From Rallus limicola (taxonomy: Eukaryota; Chordata; Aves; Gruiformes; Rallidae), in assembly GCA_022605955.1 (NCBI GenBank), contig JAKCOZ010000039.1, forward strand, positions 434,001 through 498,000: a stretch of 64,000 bases of DNA, in the 5' to 3' direction. Each line of letters opens with the position of its first letter. Positions within the stretch are counted from its first letter, which is position 1. The notes beneath the pieces were generated by a model, which was given only the letters and a program-made list of their open reading frames with translations, was not told the DNA's origin and did no database searches. The position numbers were made by a program, and so were the translations under genes. Positions 1-12,990 of this stretch are shown here, one piece after another.

Positions 1-2470
1 TACCAAGTCACTAAGACTGTAAAAAAATGTTTCAGATACCATGACAGATATTTTTAAATAATAACAAGTATTAATTCATGCTCCAAAACTGTCTTTAAAA
101 AGGTACTAATGGGAAATAGTGTATACTGCCACAACCAGAAACTGAAGTTGGCTTTGAATACAGAGTGCACACAGGCTCACATTATCGAAAGCAGAGAGAA
201 AAATTTTCTCTGTTGGCAAACAACTGGAGAGCCCACTCATATCTTCTGCAGAGGACATGCAGGAAACCTGTTAAAAAATTCATTTTTATCACAGCATTTA
301 GGCTGAAATCTATCTTCCTTGGTTTGAAGGCCTGATGATAGGAAGAAAGCTTCAGGAAAATGTAATTATTTCCATTAACTAGATTTTTTATTTATTTATT
401 TTTTTAATGTGGAACTTCCAAATTTCAAGAAAAATATATGTTTTTATTCATAGCACTAACTATTCTTCTCACTGGTCAGTGAATCCTAGCAGCATATTTC
501 CAAAAGTGTTCTAAAATTATCTTACTGCCTTATATATTCCTCTTTCTATCATTAAGAAAACATTTAACTGCCTCATCTACAAAAAATTCAACCATGTGTG
601 GTCTTTGGTGCCTTTTATAACTGTTTCTATATAAATAATTTATGGTTAGGAAAAAAGATATTAAAAACAAAAAAAAAAAAATCCCGATTTGACACATCTG
701 AAGGAAAAAGTGTTTATCTTTGGTTGAAATGTATCACCTTGCTTTCAGAGCTTCATACATTGTACTTCCCTAAGTGGTAGCAAATCTGAGTTTTGATTCA
801 CCAAAGCTTGCTTTAGCCTTTCAAACCTACTTGACATTGCTTGACACTAATTATCTGTTTGGGAAATATGTTATCTAGACATTGAGAATTTTTGATGTCA
901 TAATATTTTTAATCGGTTTTGATTATAAAGATAAACCCCTTCTTGCTGACATCAAAAGCATTATACCTTTGCTCTCAATTTACCAGGGTTTGGTTAAAAT
1001 CCACAAACTACAACTGTGCAGACTTCATATAACTTCAATAATGACAGATTAAGCATTTTTTTTACTTACCAACTTGGAACCAGATCTCTGAGAAGGTCTT
1101 TTTTTTTATATATATATATATATAAACATTTCATTGTGATAGATATTTAAATTGTTAACCCAAATAATAACAGAACACAGAGATGCATCTGATGTTTAGT
1201 ACTCAAAGATATTTCATTTTGAAACTCTTAAGGACTACAGCTAATAGTTTGCAATCTTGTGATTTAGGCCACTCTTCAGTACAAGATTGACATTCAAACT
1301 CCTTTAAAACTTAAAGCTACTTAGAACCTTCCAAAACCAGGAAGTTGCATGCAACTCCAATGGAAATTCACCAAAGGCTCAGGATGCCTTTGTTTGTTGT
1401 TAGCTGGTCCTGAAGTAACCCCAAATACATTCTTGTTACTGTGCAATAGGATTTGGTCCATTATCTTCTTGATCTGCTTCCCCCATCAACACAAATTCTC
1501 AGCTGCTGAGTAAAATTTGGAGTTGTCACTAGATGCTTCTCACTTCTTTGCTAGCTTTTGTTAAAAAAAATATGTTCCTTCAGTTCCTTTACCTGCTGAT
1601 ATTTTCTCCTTTCTGCTTTTATGTCCTTGTCACATCTGACTAAATTAATTGGCTGTACAAAAGGCCTCGCTTGAAAGGCTCAGCTAGTAGACATATTGCA
1701 ACTTTTCCCATTAGTTTCTCCCAATCAACTACTGTCTATCTCCAGGATCCCAACTTACTTTTTTAGCCTTTTTTTCCATTTTATTGAGACTACTCAGCAC
1801 TTACTGCTTTAAATCTTGAGACACCTGTGTTCTAAAAGTCATGTAAGATGGAGATATGCATGTAACTAGATATAAAATATTAACTTTGGGTAAAATTGCA
1901 TCATCAGTTACCCTGGTATGAGTGTAGACTACAAGGAAAAGGGCTGGATTATTTGCTTCCTTTCACTTACTGCACACTCCCTCTCCTTTCTCAGCAGTCA
2001 TGACGTCAAATGGTGATCAGTCAAGGAATCTATCCCAAGACACATAATGCAAAAACCCATAGTAACTTATAAAGCAAATCAATTCTTTAGTTTCTTGTTC
2101 TTCTCAACACCATCCAAATACTCATATATGCATAGCAAAGGCACCAAGGGCATGTAGCTGGGGCTAGAAGGTCAGAATAGAAGTGTAGCAAACATATTAA
2201 AGGCAAACAAACTTTACCGTGATTTTTTTTTTTTTTTTTTTTTTCACAGACCTACTGGTTTCAACTCCTTCATCACAATTAATTCGTTTATTTAAGTACA
2301 CAAGCCAAGAGATTTCATACAGGAATAGTTTTGCTGGATAAAGTACTGTAAATCATTATTTTAATTTCACTCAAAATGGAAGCTAGGATCTAAATTATCT
2401 TCATAATGTCTATAAAAAAATAGGTTAAAATTACATCCTAAAGATTCTCTGCTGAATAAAGAGAAGAAGT
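1..2470. other. Unique AT-rich DNA, no gene seen
   Basis: No supportable gene or mobile element. The open frames at 109-306 and 598-780 are short and lysine/asparagine-rich as expected by chance. The stretch contains a TA dinucleotide run near 1108-1126 and a 22-base T run at 2223-2244. Confidence 0.6.
2223..2244. repeat. Poly-T run (22 bases)
   Basis: Uninterrupted run of 22 T. It does not sit at the end of any recognised retroelement, so it is probably a simple homopolymer, although the tail of an unrecognised minus-strand retrocopy is possible. Confidence 0.85.
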
Positions 2471-3190
2471 CATAGAATCTTGGAATCATAGAATGGTTTG
2501 CAATGGAAGGAACCTTGAAGATCATCTAGTTCCAAGCCTTCTTCCTCCTTCCTCCTTCCTCCTCCCATGGGTGGGGACATGCTCCGTTAGACCACAATGC
2601 CCTAAGTCCGCACAAGCTGTTGTCAAACACTTGGACATTCACAGCTTCTCTGGGGAGTCAAGTGACTCACCGTATTCATGATAAAGAATTTATGTTTAAT
2701 ATCTAAGTCTACCTTCTTTCAGTTTAAAACCTTTACTCCTTGGTCTATCATTATACACCCTGATAAAGAGTCCCTCATCTTTCCTTTAGACCTTCTTTAA
2801 GGAATGGAAGGCTGCTCTAAGGTGTCTCTGGAGCCTTCTCTTTCCCAGGGTAAGCAAGCCTAACTCCCTCAGCCTATGTTCATAGGAGTGACCATCTTTG
2901 TGGCACTCCTCTGGTCTCACTCCTAAAACTTCACTTCTTTCTTGTCCTGGGGACCTCAGAGCAGGATGCAGTGCTAGACTCACCAGAGCAGAAGGGCAGA
3001 ATCACCTCCCTTGACCTGCTGTTAATGCTTGTTTTGATGCATTCCAGGCTGGTTGGCTTTTAGGGTTGTGATTGTGCATTGCCATTTCACATTCATTTTT
3101 CCATCCACCATCACCTCCAAGTTCTTCTCCCCAGGGCTTCTCTCAATCCGCTCATCACCCAGCCTGATCTTCTGATGGTTTATCTTACAC
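2471..3190 (-). mobile_element. CR1 LINE, 5'-truncated, minus strand
   Basis: The plus strand opens with the reverse complement of a CR1 3' end (catagaatcttggaatcata, then gaaccttgaagatcatctag) and runs back into the ORF2 C-terminal region. Reading the minus strand, 2983-2786 encodes a recognisable piece (HRLRELGLLTLGKRRLQ), close to the CR1 motif ERLRELGLFSLEKRRLRG. Further right, the complements of the segments for 'ASKANSILGCIK' and 'EKDLGVLVDEKL' are recognisable at about 3000-3170. Frame breaks and substitutions are frequent, so the copy is dead and fairly old. The right limit is approximate. Confidence 0.9.
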
Positions 3191-4489
3191 TTAAATATGT
3201 TATATGAAGTTTAAAAAGGGCACTGCCCATCTTTCAATTAGCAATAATCCAGTCATAGCTTCTTTAGGGTACTCCAAATTATTTATGCTCATAAAAAGTT
3301 TGAAAGTATTTGGATGAAGTATAGAATTGTTTCACTTATCTTTAACAATCTAAATATCTGCTTTGGTAACTTGTTTTCCAACCATTAGGGGGAAAAAAAA
3401 AAGTATGCATACAACATGCTTCAGCACATCTTAATCAGTTATTCTCAGGACTGGATATATTATCTTTCTCAGAAATTCTATTTTTTTTCTTCCTGGTGAT
3501 AGAGAAGACCTAGGAAGATTAGTGCAAAGTCTAACTTTTAGATTGCTTAAACTACTAGAAATATCTCTACTCAACATCTTCAACTTTTGTTAATGAATTT
3601 CCACAGGTTGTTTGATGGTTCAACATTTGTCTCATGATATCTAGTTTGAGGATAATTGTTTCTGAGTTATTTACTATGATTTTTGTGTTAATCATCAACC
3701 CAGGAAATTAATTTCTTAAAGAAAATAATATAATATATGTTTCGGGCTGTTTAGGTCTTTAAAAATTTATTTGTTTTTTCCTTTAGAAAGCAAGCAGCAG
3801 AATAATCTCTTTTCTCTGTTTTTCATAAGCTTGAAGGCGTCATTTGAAATCATTCCTTTAACATGAAGTTGTTTAGTATCTTCAGGTGCAAAATAATTGT
3901 CTGGCAATATCATTGTCCCTGTCAATAAGTGCAATCAAGAAAAGAATATGATGACATCTTAGGATATAGTGACATGGCCATATCAGGTCTTGTCTTTTCT
4001 AAAACTGTGTTTAAATGCTTTCAAAACATGATGGTTCATGAGAAAGTTGTAACATTAGAACAGATGTGAAATTATTTTATGTTATTTTTTGCACTGTCTT
4101 CTGACAAACTATACTAGCAGAATAATGCTCTTCCCAGGAAGTAATTTAACCAAACATTTTTGATCTAGATTTTGTCACATATAAATGTGAATGCCAGCTG
4201 GACAAAGATTTTGTCTTTTTAATGATTAATGGCTATAAAATCTAATTTAGTGGGTTTTGGGTTTTCTTGGTTTTTTTTTAATTATCTGCAGAAGTATTTA
4301 AAACTGTAAGAAAGGGCAGTACATGTTAGTATACTTAATATAATTTTTTTTTTTATCAAGATGTACTCTTTTTCCTAATAAAAATCACAGGTTAGTACAA
4401 CACAAACCAAATATAAACCTGGAAATATTTACAGATTAAATTATCAAATATATTTTAGGAGGATAATATTAATGGAAAATGCTTACAAT

Positions 4490-4530
<41 letters not shown>

Positions 4531-6038
4531 CTTTTCATTTCAATATATTTTTTTTTACCTGGAATTTTTAACTTTCAAGTGTTTCTGAAGTAGCTGCCAA
4601 AATTACTCTCATCTAAGTTGCCTAACTATTCACTTGCCATGATACGTATTGTTTCAGTTCCCCATTATCTAAATGTCTTCAGGAACTCTAAAGCTTCTGG
4701 AGTCCCACAGACAACTGGCTCCCCTGTTTTCTAGCTCTATGCTAAGTCAGCTTCTGAACTCCTAATCAAAAAAGCAGTCTTAAAGCTCTCTGACTTACAC
4801 TCTAGGAAAAAAAATGTAAATAACAGGATACCCATTTTCCAAGTTCCAGGCTCTCAGCTCTGTTTTACAATGTCTATGATTTATACATCCTCTGGGAATA
4901 CCTCAGCTCCCTAGACAAGCTTCAGTAAACTAGATTTCCAGGTATTCTGTGACCCACAGCTGCTTCTATGGTGAGGGCTGAGGAAAAATAGATTCTATTA
5001 ATTCAGCAATTAGAGGTAAACAGCCATAAAATTCACAAAAGTCACACCAACTCCTGTCACTATTTACTAGTGCTCCTCAAGTAAGTTGCTCTGCTGTAGT
5101 GTGACAAGTGGGTCAGAAATTCCAATGAACTTTTGTTATCTATGAAACACCCTCAATATTTTCAGATGAAATGCTGTATAGCTGTAATTCCAGAAATATT
5201 TTCAGATTCTATTCTTTGGTTTATTGGGGACAAAAATGTTAATAATAAAACACCATATTATTTATGTGCAAATGCAGCTGTTTTTTCTAAGAATGGCAGA
5301 TCTTGGCTCAGAAAGGTCCTAAGAGTTTTGAGCACAAATTGTGTTACGTGTGTTAAGTCACTGGTTTTGTCTCCTGGGATATAAACAAGGTTGGTGTCAG
5401 AGGCTTTGTTTTATGCCTTCCTTGCCCTTTCTATCCTTGAGAGAGTTTGCCTGTGCTGTTCTTAAAAATTAAGGTCTGTTTTTAACATGTTAGATAAGAC
5501 AAGGTCATTTCCACTGACTGTTTTTCTGTTTCTTTCCAGATTAACTTGTTACACCTTTTATAAGTGCATCTGAAAAGACAATTAAGGAGACAATGAAGTT
5601 AAAGGAAATATTAAAAAAAAAAAAAAGAAAAAAAAATTTCCAACTACTTCTATACTCTCTTCTTTTTGTTGTAATTAAAATATATATCTAGAAGTTTTAT
5701 GAAAATTTATGACTCTGGCTAAAGCAGTGGATGAATCGATAGATCTCATATTACTGGAAGTTAGGTGGCAGAAGTTACAGTGTGTGACATGGCAACAAAT
5801 ATCTATATTTAACCAACTTCATTAACTTGACAAAACAGTCCAAAAAATCTTAGAATATGATTCAGTGACCAGACAGCAGGCAGACAGCTCACATACATGA
5901 GTCTCCTGCCATTTGGGAAGTTATGGAGTGCCCTGTCTTCCATTTACCACTCCAGAAGGTCACAAATATCTCATTGTCATCTCTGTCAAACCCATCAAAA
6001 TGTCTGAGCCACTAGACAGCATTTCAGATTACTCTAGA
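3191..6038. other. Unique AT-rich DNA with a TG microsatellite
   Basis: No gene or mobile element recognised. It holds a TG repeat at 4491-4528 and an A-rich tract near 5612-5636. The 83-codon frame at 5133-5384 has no recognisable motif and sits in AT-rich sequence. Confidence 0.55.
4491..4528. repeat. (GT)n microsatellite
   Basis: About 19 GT units with a single C interruption near the left end. Likely length-polymorphic. Confidence 0.95.
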
Positions 6039-6565
6039 TCATAGAATCATGGAATTAGAACAACCTGACTTGGAAGGGACAAATAAAGACCATTGAGTCC
6101 AACTCCTGTCTCCACCCAGGGCCAACCAAGACAGAGCATGTGAATGAGGGCATTGTCCAGACACTTCCTGAACTCGATCAAGCTCAGGGCTGTGACCACT
6201 TCCCTGGGGAGCGTATTGCAGTGCCTGACCACCCTGTCAGTAAAGAACATCTTAGTAACACCCAGCTTAAACCTCCCCTGTCACAACTTCACACTGTTGC
6301 CTTGTGATTCTATCACTGGTCGCCAAAGAGAGTTCAGCACCTGCCCCTTCACTCCCCCTCATCAAGAATCCATAGACCGTGGTGCGGTGTCCTCTCAGTC
6401 TCCTAAATCTCCAGGCTGAACAAAACCAAGGGACTTCAGCTGCACCTCTTAAGACTTCCCTGACAGACCCTTCACCATCCTTGTTTCTCTCCTACGGACA
6501 CTCCAATATTTTTGCATCCCTCTTGTTGTGTGGCACTTAAAACTGCACACAGTACTCAAGCCGAG
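6039..6565 (-). mobile_element. CR1 LINE 3' portion, minus strand
   Basis: Begins with the reverse complement of a CR1 3' end (atcatagaatcatggaatta, then a gagtccaactcctgtctccac segment) and continues through the complement of the 3' region and ORF2 C-terminus, including ccaggctgaacaaaaccaag. The minus frame at 6250-6047 keeps the typical C-terminal run 'FTDRVVRHCNTLPREVVTALSLIEFRKCLDNAL'. The tail sequence differs from that at 2471, so this is a different CR1 subfamily. The copy degrades beyond about 6565. Confidence 0.88.
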
Positions 6566-7440
6566 AAGCTTGCATGGACCAGGTTCCTTAGTGTGTACTT
6601 TACAATGAGCTAAATTTCTCTCCAAGTTACATTGGTAATACTGACTATGGTCACAATTAGTGGAGTAAACACACATTTTCAGTGGTATTTTTAGGTATTG
6701 TGAGGTACTAGTCTTCAACTGTCCCATCAAAATTTGTCCAGTTTTATAAATGCCAAGTCCACAGAAGTTTCTTGACTACTCTATATGATCTTGCAAGGCA
6801 TGGTCATCTATTGTTAGACAACTGTATCCTAGGATTGCACTCAATTGACTTCAATAAGACATTAGATCCTTAGATCAAAAGTTCACACCCAAATTATGAC
6901 ACTTATGTTTAGTTATCTTCATTTCAAGGTTAATCCATTTGTCTAAGTTTTCTTCTTTGTAAGTACAGTTTTACTTGGAAGTAGAAATTTTTACAACAGA
7001 TCAGCTGGTTTCTACTCTTTTCAGTGAAAAGTGAAAAACAACCCTGTAATTGTGGACATTGTCTCATATTAAGCATTTAATACCTGCAGGGGAAACAAAA
7101 GCTTCAGAAATTTACTGAAATTTTGAATAATATAGATTAATAATATATTATTAATAATATAATATAATTATTAATAATATAAACTGAAAATTTTGAATAA
7201 TATAGATAATACTGTACAGAATTAAAACACATTTACTGTTGCATGTATATGTTGTATATTTTAAAATATGACTGAGTTCCATAGGTTCATCATGGTAATA
7301 CTATTTAAAATACTTGGTTGGTACAAGCAAAACCAAATCTAAGTGAAAGAATAAATCTCAAAGACATGAAACAAAATTAATTTGAGAGAATTAGTATTAA
7401 AACTTCTGACCCATCTTTCAAGTGCAGGAAAAGATAAATA
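6566..7440. other. Unique DNA with a local AT-rich duplication
   Basis: No gene recognised. The only structure is an imperfect duplication at 7114-7207, annotated separately. Confidence 0.5.
7114..7207. repeat. Direct repeat flanking an AT-rich dyad
   Basis: The 24-base block at 7114-7137 recurs at 7183-7207 with one extra A. Between them lies a pure A/T segment built from ttaataatat units (7151-7160 and 7171-7180) that can also pair with itself. It looks like slippage or a small tandem duplication rather than a transposon. Confidence 0.8.
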
Positions 7441-7583
7441 AAGGGGTATGTGTCACAATCCACAACCTGGACAAGACTTAAGTTTGTCAGAGGTTAAACC
7501 CCCTTATGTTCCAATGGAACCTCATATTGCTCTGGGTGGCTGGGGGCGTCTGGGCTTAACCTGAGTGACGTCCAATTATTAGG

Positions 7584-8260
7584 TGTGTTATTGTGATCAG
7601 TTCTTTGCAATTCTCAGAGGACAGAATAGAGACTCGAAACAGAGGCAAGGTTAAAGATACTTTATTTGGCCCACAGCAAACATGCAGGGGAAGGGGGGAA
7701 GGAAGATAACAGGGTGGAAAAGAGAGAGATATATATAGAGAGATATAAGAGGCAGATTGAGAGGGAGGTTGCAATATCTATCACCACCAGGCTATGGCAT
7801 TGTCTCCGATGGCAGGGTATTATTCCACGTCTTTGAGTCCGATGGAGAGGTGGAGAACGTTCCCTCATTTGTCTCTCAATGTTTTGCTCTCTGTTGCCTC
7901 CTTTACACCTTGCTTCATTCTTTTTTCCATGGCAGAATACTCTTTTTGTAGTCATCTTTGGCATAGCCACAACCTTCCACCTGGCTGTGGGAATGCTTCA
8001 GGTTGGGTGAGGGAATTTCCAATGTGTGAATGGCTCCTGATGTGTGAATGGCTCCAGAGGTCTCTCCTGATATCTTTTGGGTGGAATGAGAAGGAATGGT
8101 CTCCTGATGTCTTCAGGGTGGCATTGAATAGTCATTAGGTCCTTGGCACAAGCTACTTTAAGCCTGACCAGTGGTGGTGATGAGATGTGATAGGAATGTG
8201 GTTTGGTTAGGTGAGAGGAAAAAGGGGGGTACCATTCTGTTGGTGAATGTGAAGGTATAT
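7584..8260 (-). mobile_element. Putative retroviral LTR, minus strand, family unknown
   Basis: On the minus strand this reads like an LTR. There is a long C-rich U3-like part, a short CT/AT simple stretch at about 7720-7750, a polyadenylation signal AATAAA (plus-strand tttatt at 7661-7666) and a U5-like tail ending ...ATAACACA at 7584. The U3-like part has a tandemly duplicated block (gtgtgaatggctcctgat) near 8022-8060. Base composition is clearly more GC-rich than the flanks. I could not place the right boundary or find target duplications. Sequence left of 7584, to about 7450, is of similar composition and may be retroviral leader. It carries no gag, pol or env frame; the 102-codon minus frame at 7970-7662 is not a recognised protein. 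Confidence 0.5.
7661..7666 (-). promoter_or_regulatory. Candidate LTR polyadenylation signal AATAAA
   Basis: AATAAA on the minus strand inside the LTR-like block, about 80 bases before its likely 3' end, the spacing expected between polyadenylation signal and LTR end. Confidence 0.45.
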
Positions 8261-8470
8261 TCCCAGTACCTTATAGTATGTCATCAGAAAAATCTCAGCA
8301 GTTTCAGTATTTTTCTATCATGTGATAGAATTAGACCACAGGTCAAAAACAGGAATATCAACATTATGTAGTCATATTATTGCATCTGAAATCTTCCCTG
8401 TCTTTGATAAATTATACAAAAACCAGATAGCATACTAAAGGAGAAAGTTTTACTTCATACTCTGCCATAT

Positions 8471-8623
8471 TTCCATCCCTGACAATGTTCAAGGCCAAGT
8501 TGGATGGGGCTTTGGACAACCAGGTGTAGTGGATGGTGTCCCTACCATGGCAGGGGGGTTGGATCTACATGATCTTTGAAGTCCCTTCCAACATAAACTG
8601 TTTAGTGATTCTATGATTCTATA
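8471..8623 (+). mobile_element. CR1 LINE 3' tail, plus strand
   Basis: Short 5'-truncated copy covering only the CR1 3' region. It runs from ccatccctgacaatgttcaa through a 'ttggatggggctttggacaa' segment and 'catgatctttgaagtccctt' to a terminal attctatgattctat. No coding sequence remains beyond the last codons. Confidence 0.95.
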
Positions 8624-11600
8624 TCTCATAAATTTACTATTACTAGGTATTTGACTTAATTAAGATTCCAGTAACCTTTTATTCCCAAACAAAAAGCTAA
8701 CACTGGTGTGCATTAGCCATGCATAGTAAGTCATGACATTTACTTCACAATTCTACTTTTTTTTTTCCATGGAGATTTCTTCTAGCTTTGACCACTGTGA
8801 TCACTCCTTTATTTTGCACTTTTTTTTTTTTTTAATTGAAAAGCTATTAATTTCTTGTTTGTTATTAGTATGTTAATGATTCAACACTATATTTATCACT
8901 GCTAGTTTTTAATAATGTCATAACCATTCCATTCCTTGCAGTGTGGTACAGTCTGTTTTTTGGTTTTTGGTTTTGTTGTGTTTTTTTTTTTCTTTTTTTT
9001 ATACTGCTATTCAATACAAGTTTTAAGAATTTATTAAGGAAAATTTCTTCCTTTTAGAATGAAATAATAGGGTCTGAATAAAACAGGATTCATGATTTTC
9101 ATGTTCATCTTCGTTATATATCCCAGAAAGTTCTGAAACTGGTATTTAATAAATATTTAATAAATGATGTTTTATTATTTTTAGTGCCATTACACAAGCA
9201 TATGAATTTCAAGGTATATTTCCAAACTGAGAGAAAATTCTAGCTATCTTAGCAGCTTTACTTTCCATGTGAGATGACACGTGAATTCTTTTATGAATGA
9301 GGTGAAAAACTGAAGGTAAAGTTGCATCCCTTTTTATATCCAGATATGTGAAAATATCAGGAATTTGGCCATATTATAAAATGAATTAAAGTCACCTCTG
9401 GGTAAAAGGCTGTTATGAGACTTCATCCCAGCATTGTAGGATGAGGTCTGTGCCTATGTTCTTTTAAGAGAACTTCAGACCAATCACACATATGTTATAG
9501 CACAATAACCACAACTGGGAAGTCACACCTGTATTTCTGAAGCAACCTTTGTATCTATAATTATTCAAGAAAAACTGTGTATATTGTTATTCAAGAACTT
9601 TAGAGCCTCCCTACACTAGTGTAGATAGGTAAAGCAGAAATTCAGTATTTGGACAAGAGTCATAGAGTTACCAACAGTATACTTGGAGATGGTTCTCACA
9701 GCAACATTCTGAACATTTCATCAACAAAGAGGACATGATTCAGACTTTCTGTATATATAACTAGAGTTATATTATTCCCATATGCCTTCCGATTCATTTC
9801 CATACTACTTCCAAAAGAAACAAAATATTTCTCATTACTTACAATCATTACGTGCTCTGCAATTTGGAATAGAAAACTGCATTTTTAAGTTTGTTAGAAA
9901 TGCTACAATTAATTAATGTTGAATTAATGTTAGAAATTTGTATGATATCTTCACTAATTCCAAAACAACTCTTTTGGATTAATGATAATAGAGCACATAT
10001 CAAAAGAATTAATAATGATTAGGCTATCATTTTAAAGTGCCATCCTTATTTAAACAACCAGCAATTTTCACATATTTTTAGCAAGTTTCTATGGCAGGCC
10101 TTTATGGCAAGTTACAAATCATCATTATTTCTTTTCTTATTCATGTGCTAATATTAATCAGGGTAGCTGCTTATGCATATGTGTAGATAGTGATGCAGTA
10201 GTGGATATTCTAAAATTACACAGTAATTGAGTGTCAAGTATTATTACAGCAGGCATTCTTTTGATATTTTTCTCTGAAGTTCATGCTTCGCTTTTTAAAA
10301 TTTATTTTAAAAAATCCTTTTTCTCTGCTGCATTCTGATGTGTGGAGGTTTGTTGTTGTTGTGGGGTTTGTTTGGGTTTGGTTTTTTGTGTTGCTTTTTT
10401 TTTTTAAATTTGAAAGCAAAGGTATAAAATATCATAAGACTGTCTTCAGGAGAAAATGAAGATACATGTTAAAATGTATCGAATTAAAAAGACAACTGAG
10501 TGATTTTAGTTGTCCAGTCTGAAATATACCAAAGGGAAGTGAATGCCCCACTTCTTACTATTTTCAAAATTCCAGTAACAGTGAAGGTATTTCAAGCTAG
10601 TTACCCAAAAAAGTAGGACACCTTGAACATCTACATAGTGGAAAGTAGTCAAGCACATTCTGTGACACTTTGTAAGTTTGTTTCATGACATCTAATACTC
10701 TCTAGACACTGCTTAGGAACAGACCAGGGAATAGCCTTGGATGAGCCATATTGTTCCCAAGTGTCAGTATAGTAGTGATGCGATTTAAGGGGAGAAGAGA
10801 GTTTAACTGTAGGTAGCAATTAGGAAGAAATGCTCTACCACTTGTTTTCATGAGCAGAGAAAATGTTCTACTGTATTTTTTTTTCTACTACAAATGTAGC
10901 CATTATAAACAGTATTTTGTCTATGTGACCTTCCTCATGCCTGAAGCGTATTTTAAGTTATGTTGAGTTGATATTATCTAAGTCCTTAAAGAGATTTGGA
11001 ATTTTGTTATTCAATGACAAAAGTAAGATAAGTTATAAAACATCTCATTAAACACGTAGGTTTCAGGTTGTGGTTGGGTTTTTTTGTATTATTATTTTTT
11101 GTATGTAGAAAGAAGTATCTCTTGCCAGAGCTAAAAGATTTAGACAGCATGTCAGACACAATATTTTGAACAAGTTGTTAACTATTCAAAATACAGTGAG
11201 AAAGTGAAGACACAACTCCTAAGTAAATTCAGATTTTATTTGGTTCTGCTAGCTATTAAAGAATGATATGAACTGAAATGGTAAACCAAAATCTTTTTTT
11301 AGTTTAATAGAAAAAGAGCTTTCAGCTATTCTTTTTGCTATTTAAAGAAAGACAAAAGGAAAATTTCTATTTCTGAACTGTAGTCAGTCTTAAAAATTGT
11401 TTAAATAAAATGCAGTCAATCTTGCAATAAATCAGAGTATCATCAGTTAAACAATAATTAATCTCTCCATCTATTATTATCTTTGCTTATCTCAGGCTCA
11501 GTAAGTCAGAAGCAAAACCTGTCAAGCCCACCTGGCTTTCTGGCCTCAAAAGCAACTAGATTTTCTTCTAGAAAGTAATTAAAAGAAATAAATGAAATGA

Positions 11601-12544
11601 CAGTGTAGGGTGTTGGTTTGGAGGTTTTTTTTGTTTGTTTGGGTTTGTTGCAGGGTTGAAGGGTTTTTTTGTACATTTTTTGGTTGGTTTATTGGGTTTT
11701 GTTTTGCATAAATCACACTATTAATTCTAATTGTTTATCTGGCACTTCACAATAATCATGTTTTCCTTTCTTTGTGGCTTTCCATTTTGACATGGGTGAC
11801 AAAGTTATGATTCTCACAGCACCTTCTATGAAAGTTGTGGTCTGTCTTTTGTGGTATGTCACTTCCACGCCTCATGTGGCACTTGGATCTCTGAGGACTA
11901 TTTCAGAGAAGAGATGGTACACTTGCTTGGTAACTTCACAGCGACACATGTCTATATGATCCATTGAGAATAAAGCAACCATTGTCATTCTCCTTAGTTG
12001 AAAGAAGACAGCAGGTATAAATGCAAACTAAATAAAGCACAGTAAAAGAAACATAAAATGCAGTGGCTGAAAGATTTCAGTGACACTTATAATTCCTTCA
12101 GCTGTAATACTCATGGATTTTTTAAAATGTTTGCTTGAACCATGTTTTTGCTACAATTTCTAAATAAAATGTTCAAAACATGGCAGGTGACCAGTCATTA
12201 TTCTTAATTTTGTCTGAATTGGATCTTCAGTTTAAGATTTAAAAAAAGCTTAATGAAAATCCTGATAATGGCAAGAAAAAATACTTAAATTAAAAATTCC
12301 TGCTCTTCTCTAATACTTGGCTAACCACTGTTCATTTTCATGTTTCGTTCATATGAGAACTAAAATTAACCTGCAACTGTAGCAGAGAAGGAAATAGAAT
12401 GAAAACATTTTAAATACCCCTTCTAAATCTGTGTTAAAGGAGACAGAAGAGGCAGAAAATGCACCAAAAAATTACGATAATTTATGTATAAAAGAATAAA
12501 AGACATTGAGAAGATTAAATTTAGTCTTTTCTGGCAGTTTCATA
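8624..12544. other. Unique AT-rich DNA with G/T-rich tracts
   Basis: No gene or transposon recognised. G/T-rich low-complexity tracts lie near 8953-9000, 10350-10405, 11073-11100 and 11610-11705. The frames at 10234-10419 (minus) and 11774-11959 show no family motif. Confidence 0.5.
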
Positions 12545-12990
12545 GCAACAAGTTAGAGATGAAAAAGGCTTCTTAGATTATTCATTTCATCTCTCTGTCA
12601 AGACAGGATTTTCTCCATTTTTTTTTTGTCCTGGGCTTTGTCCTGTCTAGTGTTAAAACTGCCAAATGATGACTCTTCTACCACTAACCTTATTCCAAAT
12701 TCTAATATATCTCTCTGTCAGGATATCTACCAATATTCAGCCTAAATTTTCCACTTGTTAATCTAACCTCATTACTAGGATAGCCTGTTTTACATATAAA
12801 ATAATTTCTCTGTCTTGATGTCTTTCTTATCCCCTTAGTTACTGTTTGGCTAAACTCCTTTATTTTTAGCTGTATTCATCAATAATCTGAAGTCATTCCC
12901 TCCAGCTTCTAATATCTTTTTCTACTTTTCCTTGAGTTCTACCAATTTGTTGTTACTTTCCTGATCAACAGGATATCTAAAATTTCCTGG
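12545..12990 (-). mobile_element. Old degenerate CR1/L3-like LINE, minus strand
   Basis: On the plus strand the order of short matches fits the reverse complement of an old amniote CR1/L3-type 3' region: a 'catctctctgtcaagacagg' block, 'tgtctagtgttaaaactgcc', 'cttctaccactaaccttatt', 'atctctctgtcaggatatct' and 'agcctaaattttccacttgt' followed by 'taatctaacctcattac'. This is the expected series in that element, with many substitutions and gaps. It is much more diverged than the other CR1 copies here and lacks the young bird tail. Right limit approximate; assignment is from memory. Confidence 0.65.

Noticed and set aside
7662..7970. Minus-strand frame of 102 codons
   Set aside because: It lies in the LTR-like block and ends in a simple-repeat-derived Ile/Ser/Leu stretch. 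Not a recognised retroviral or host protein.
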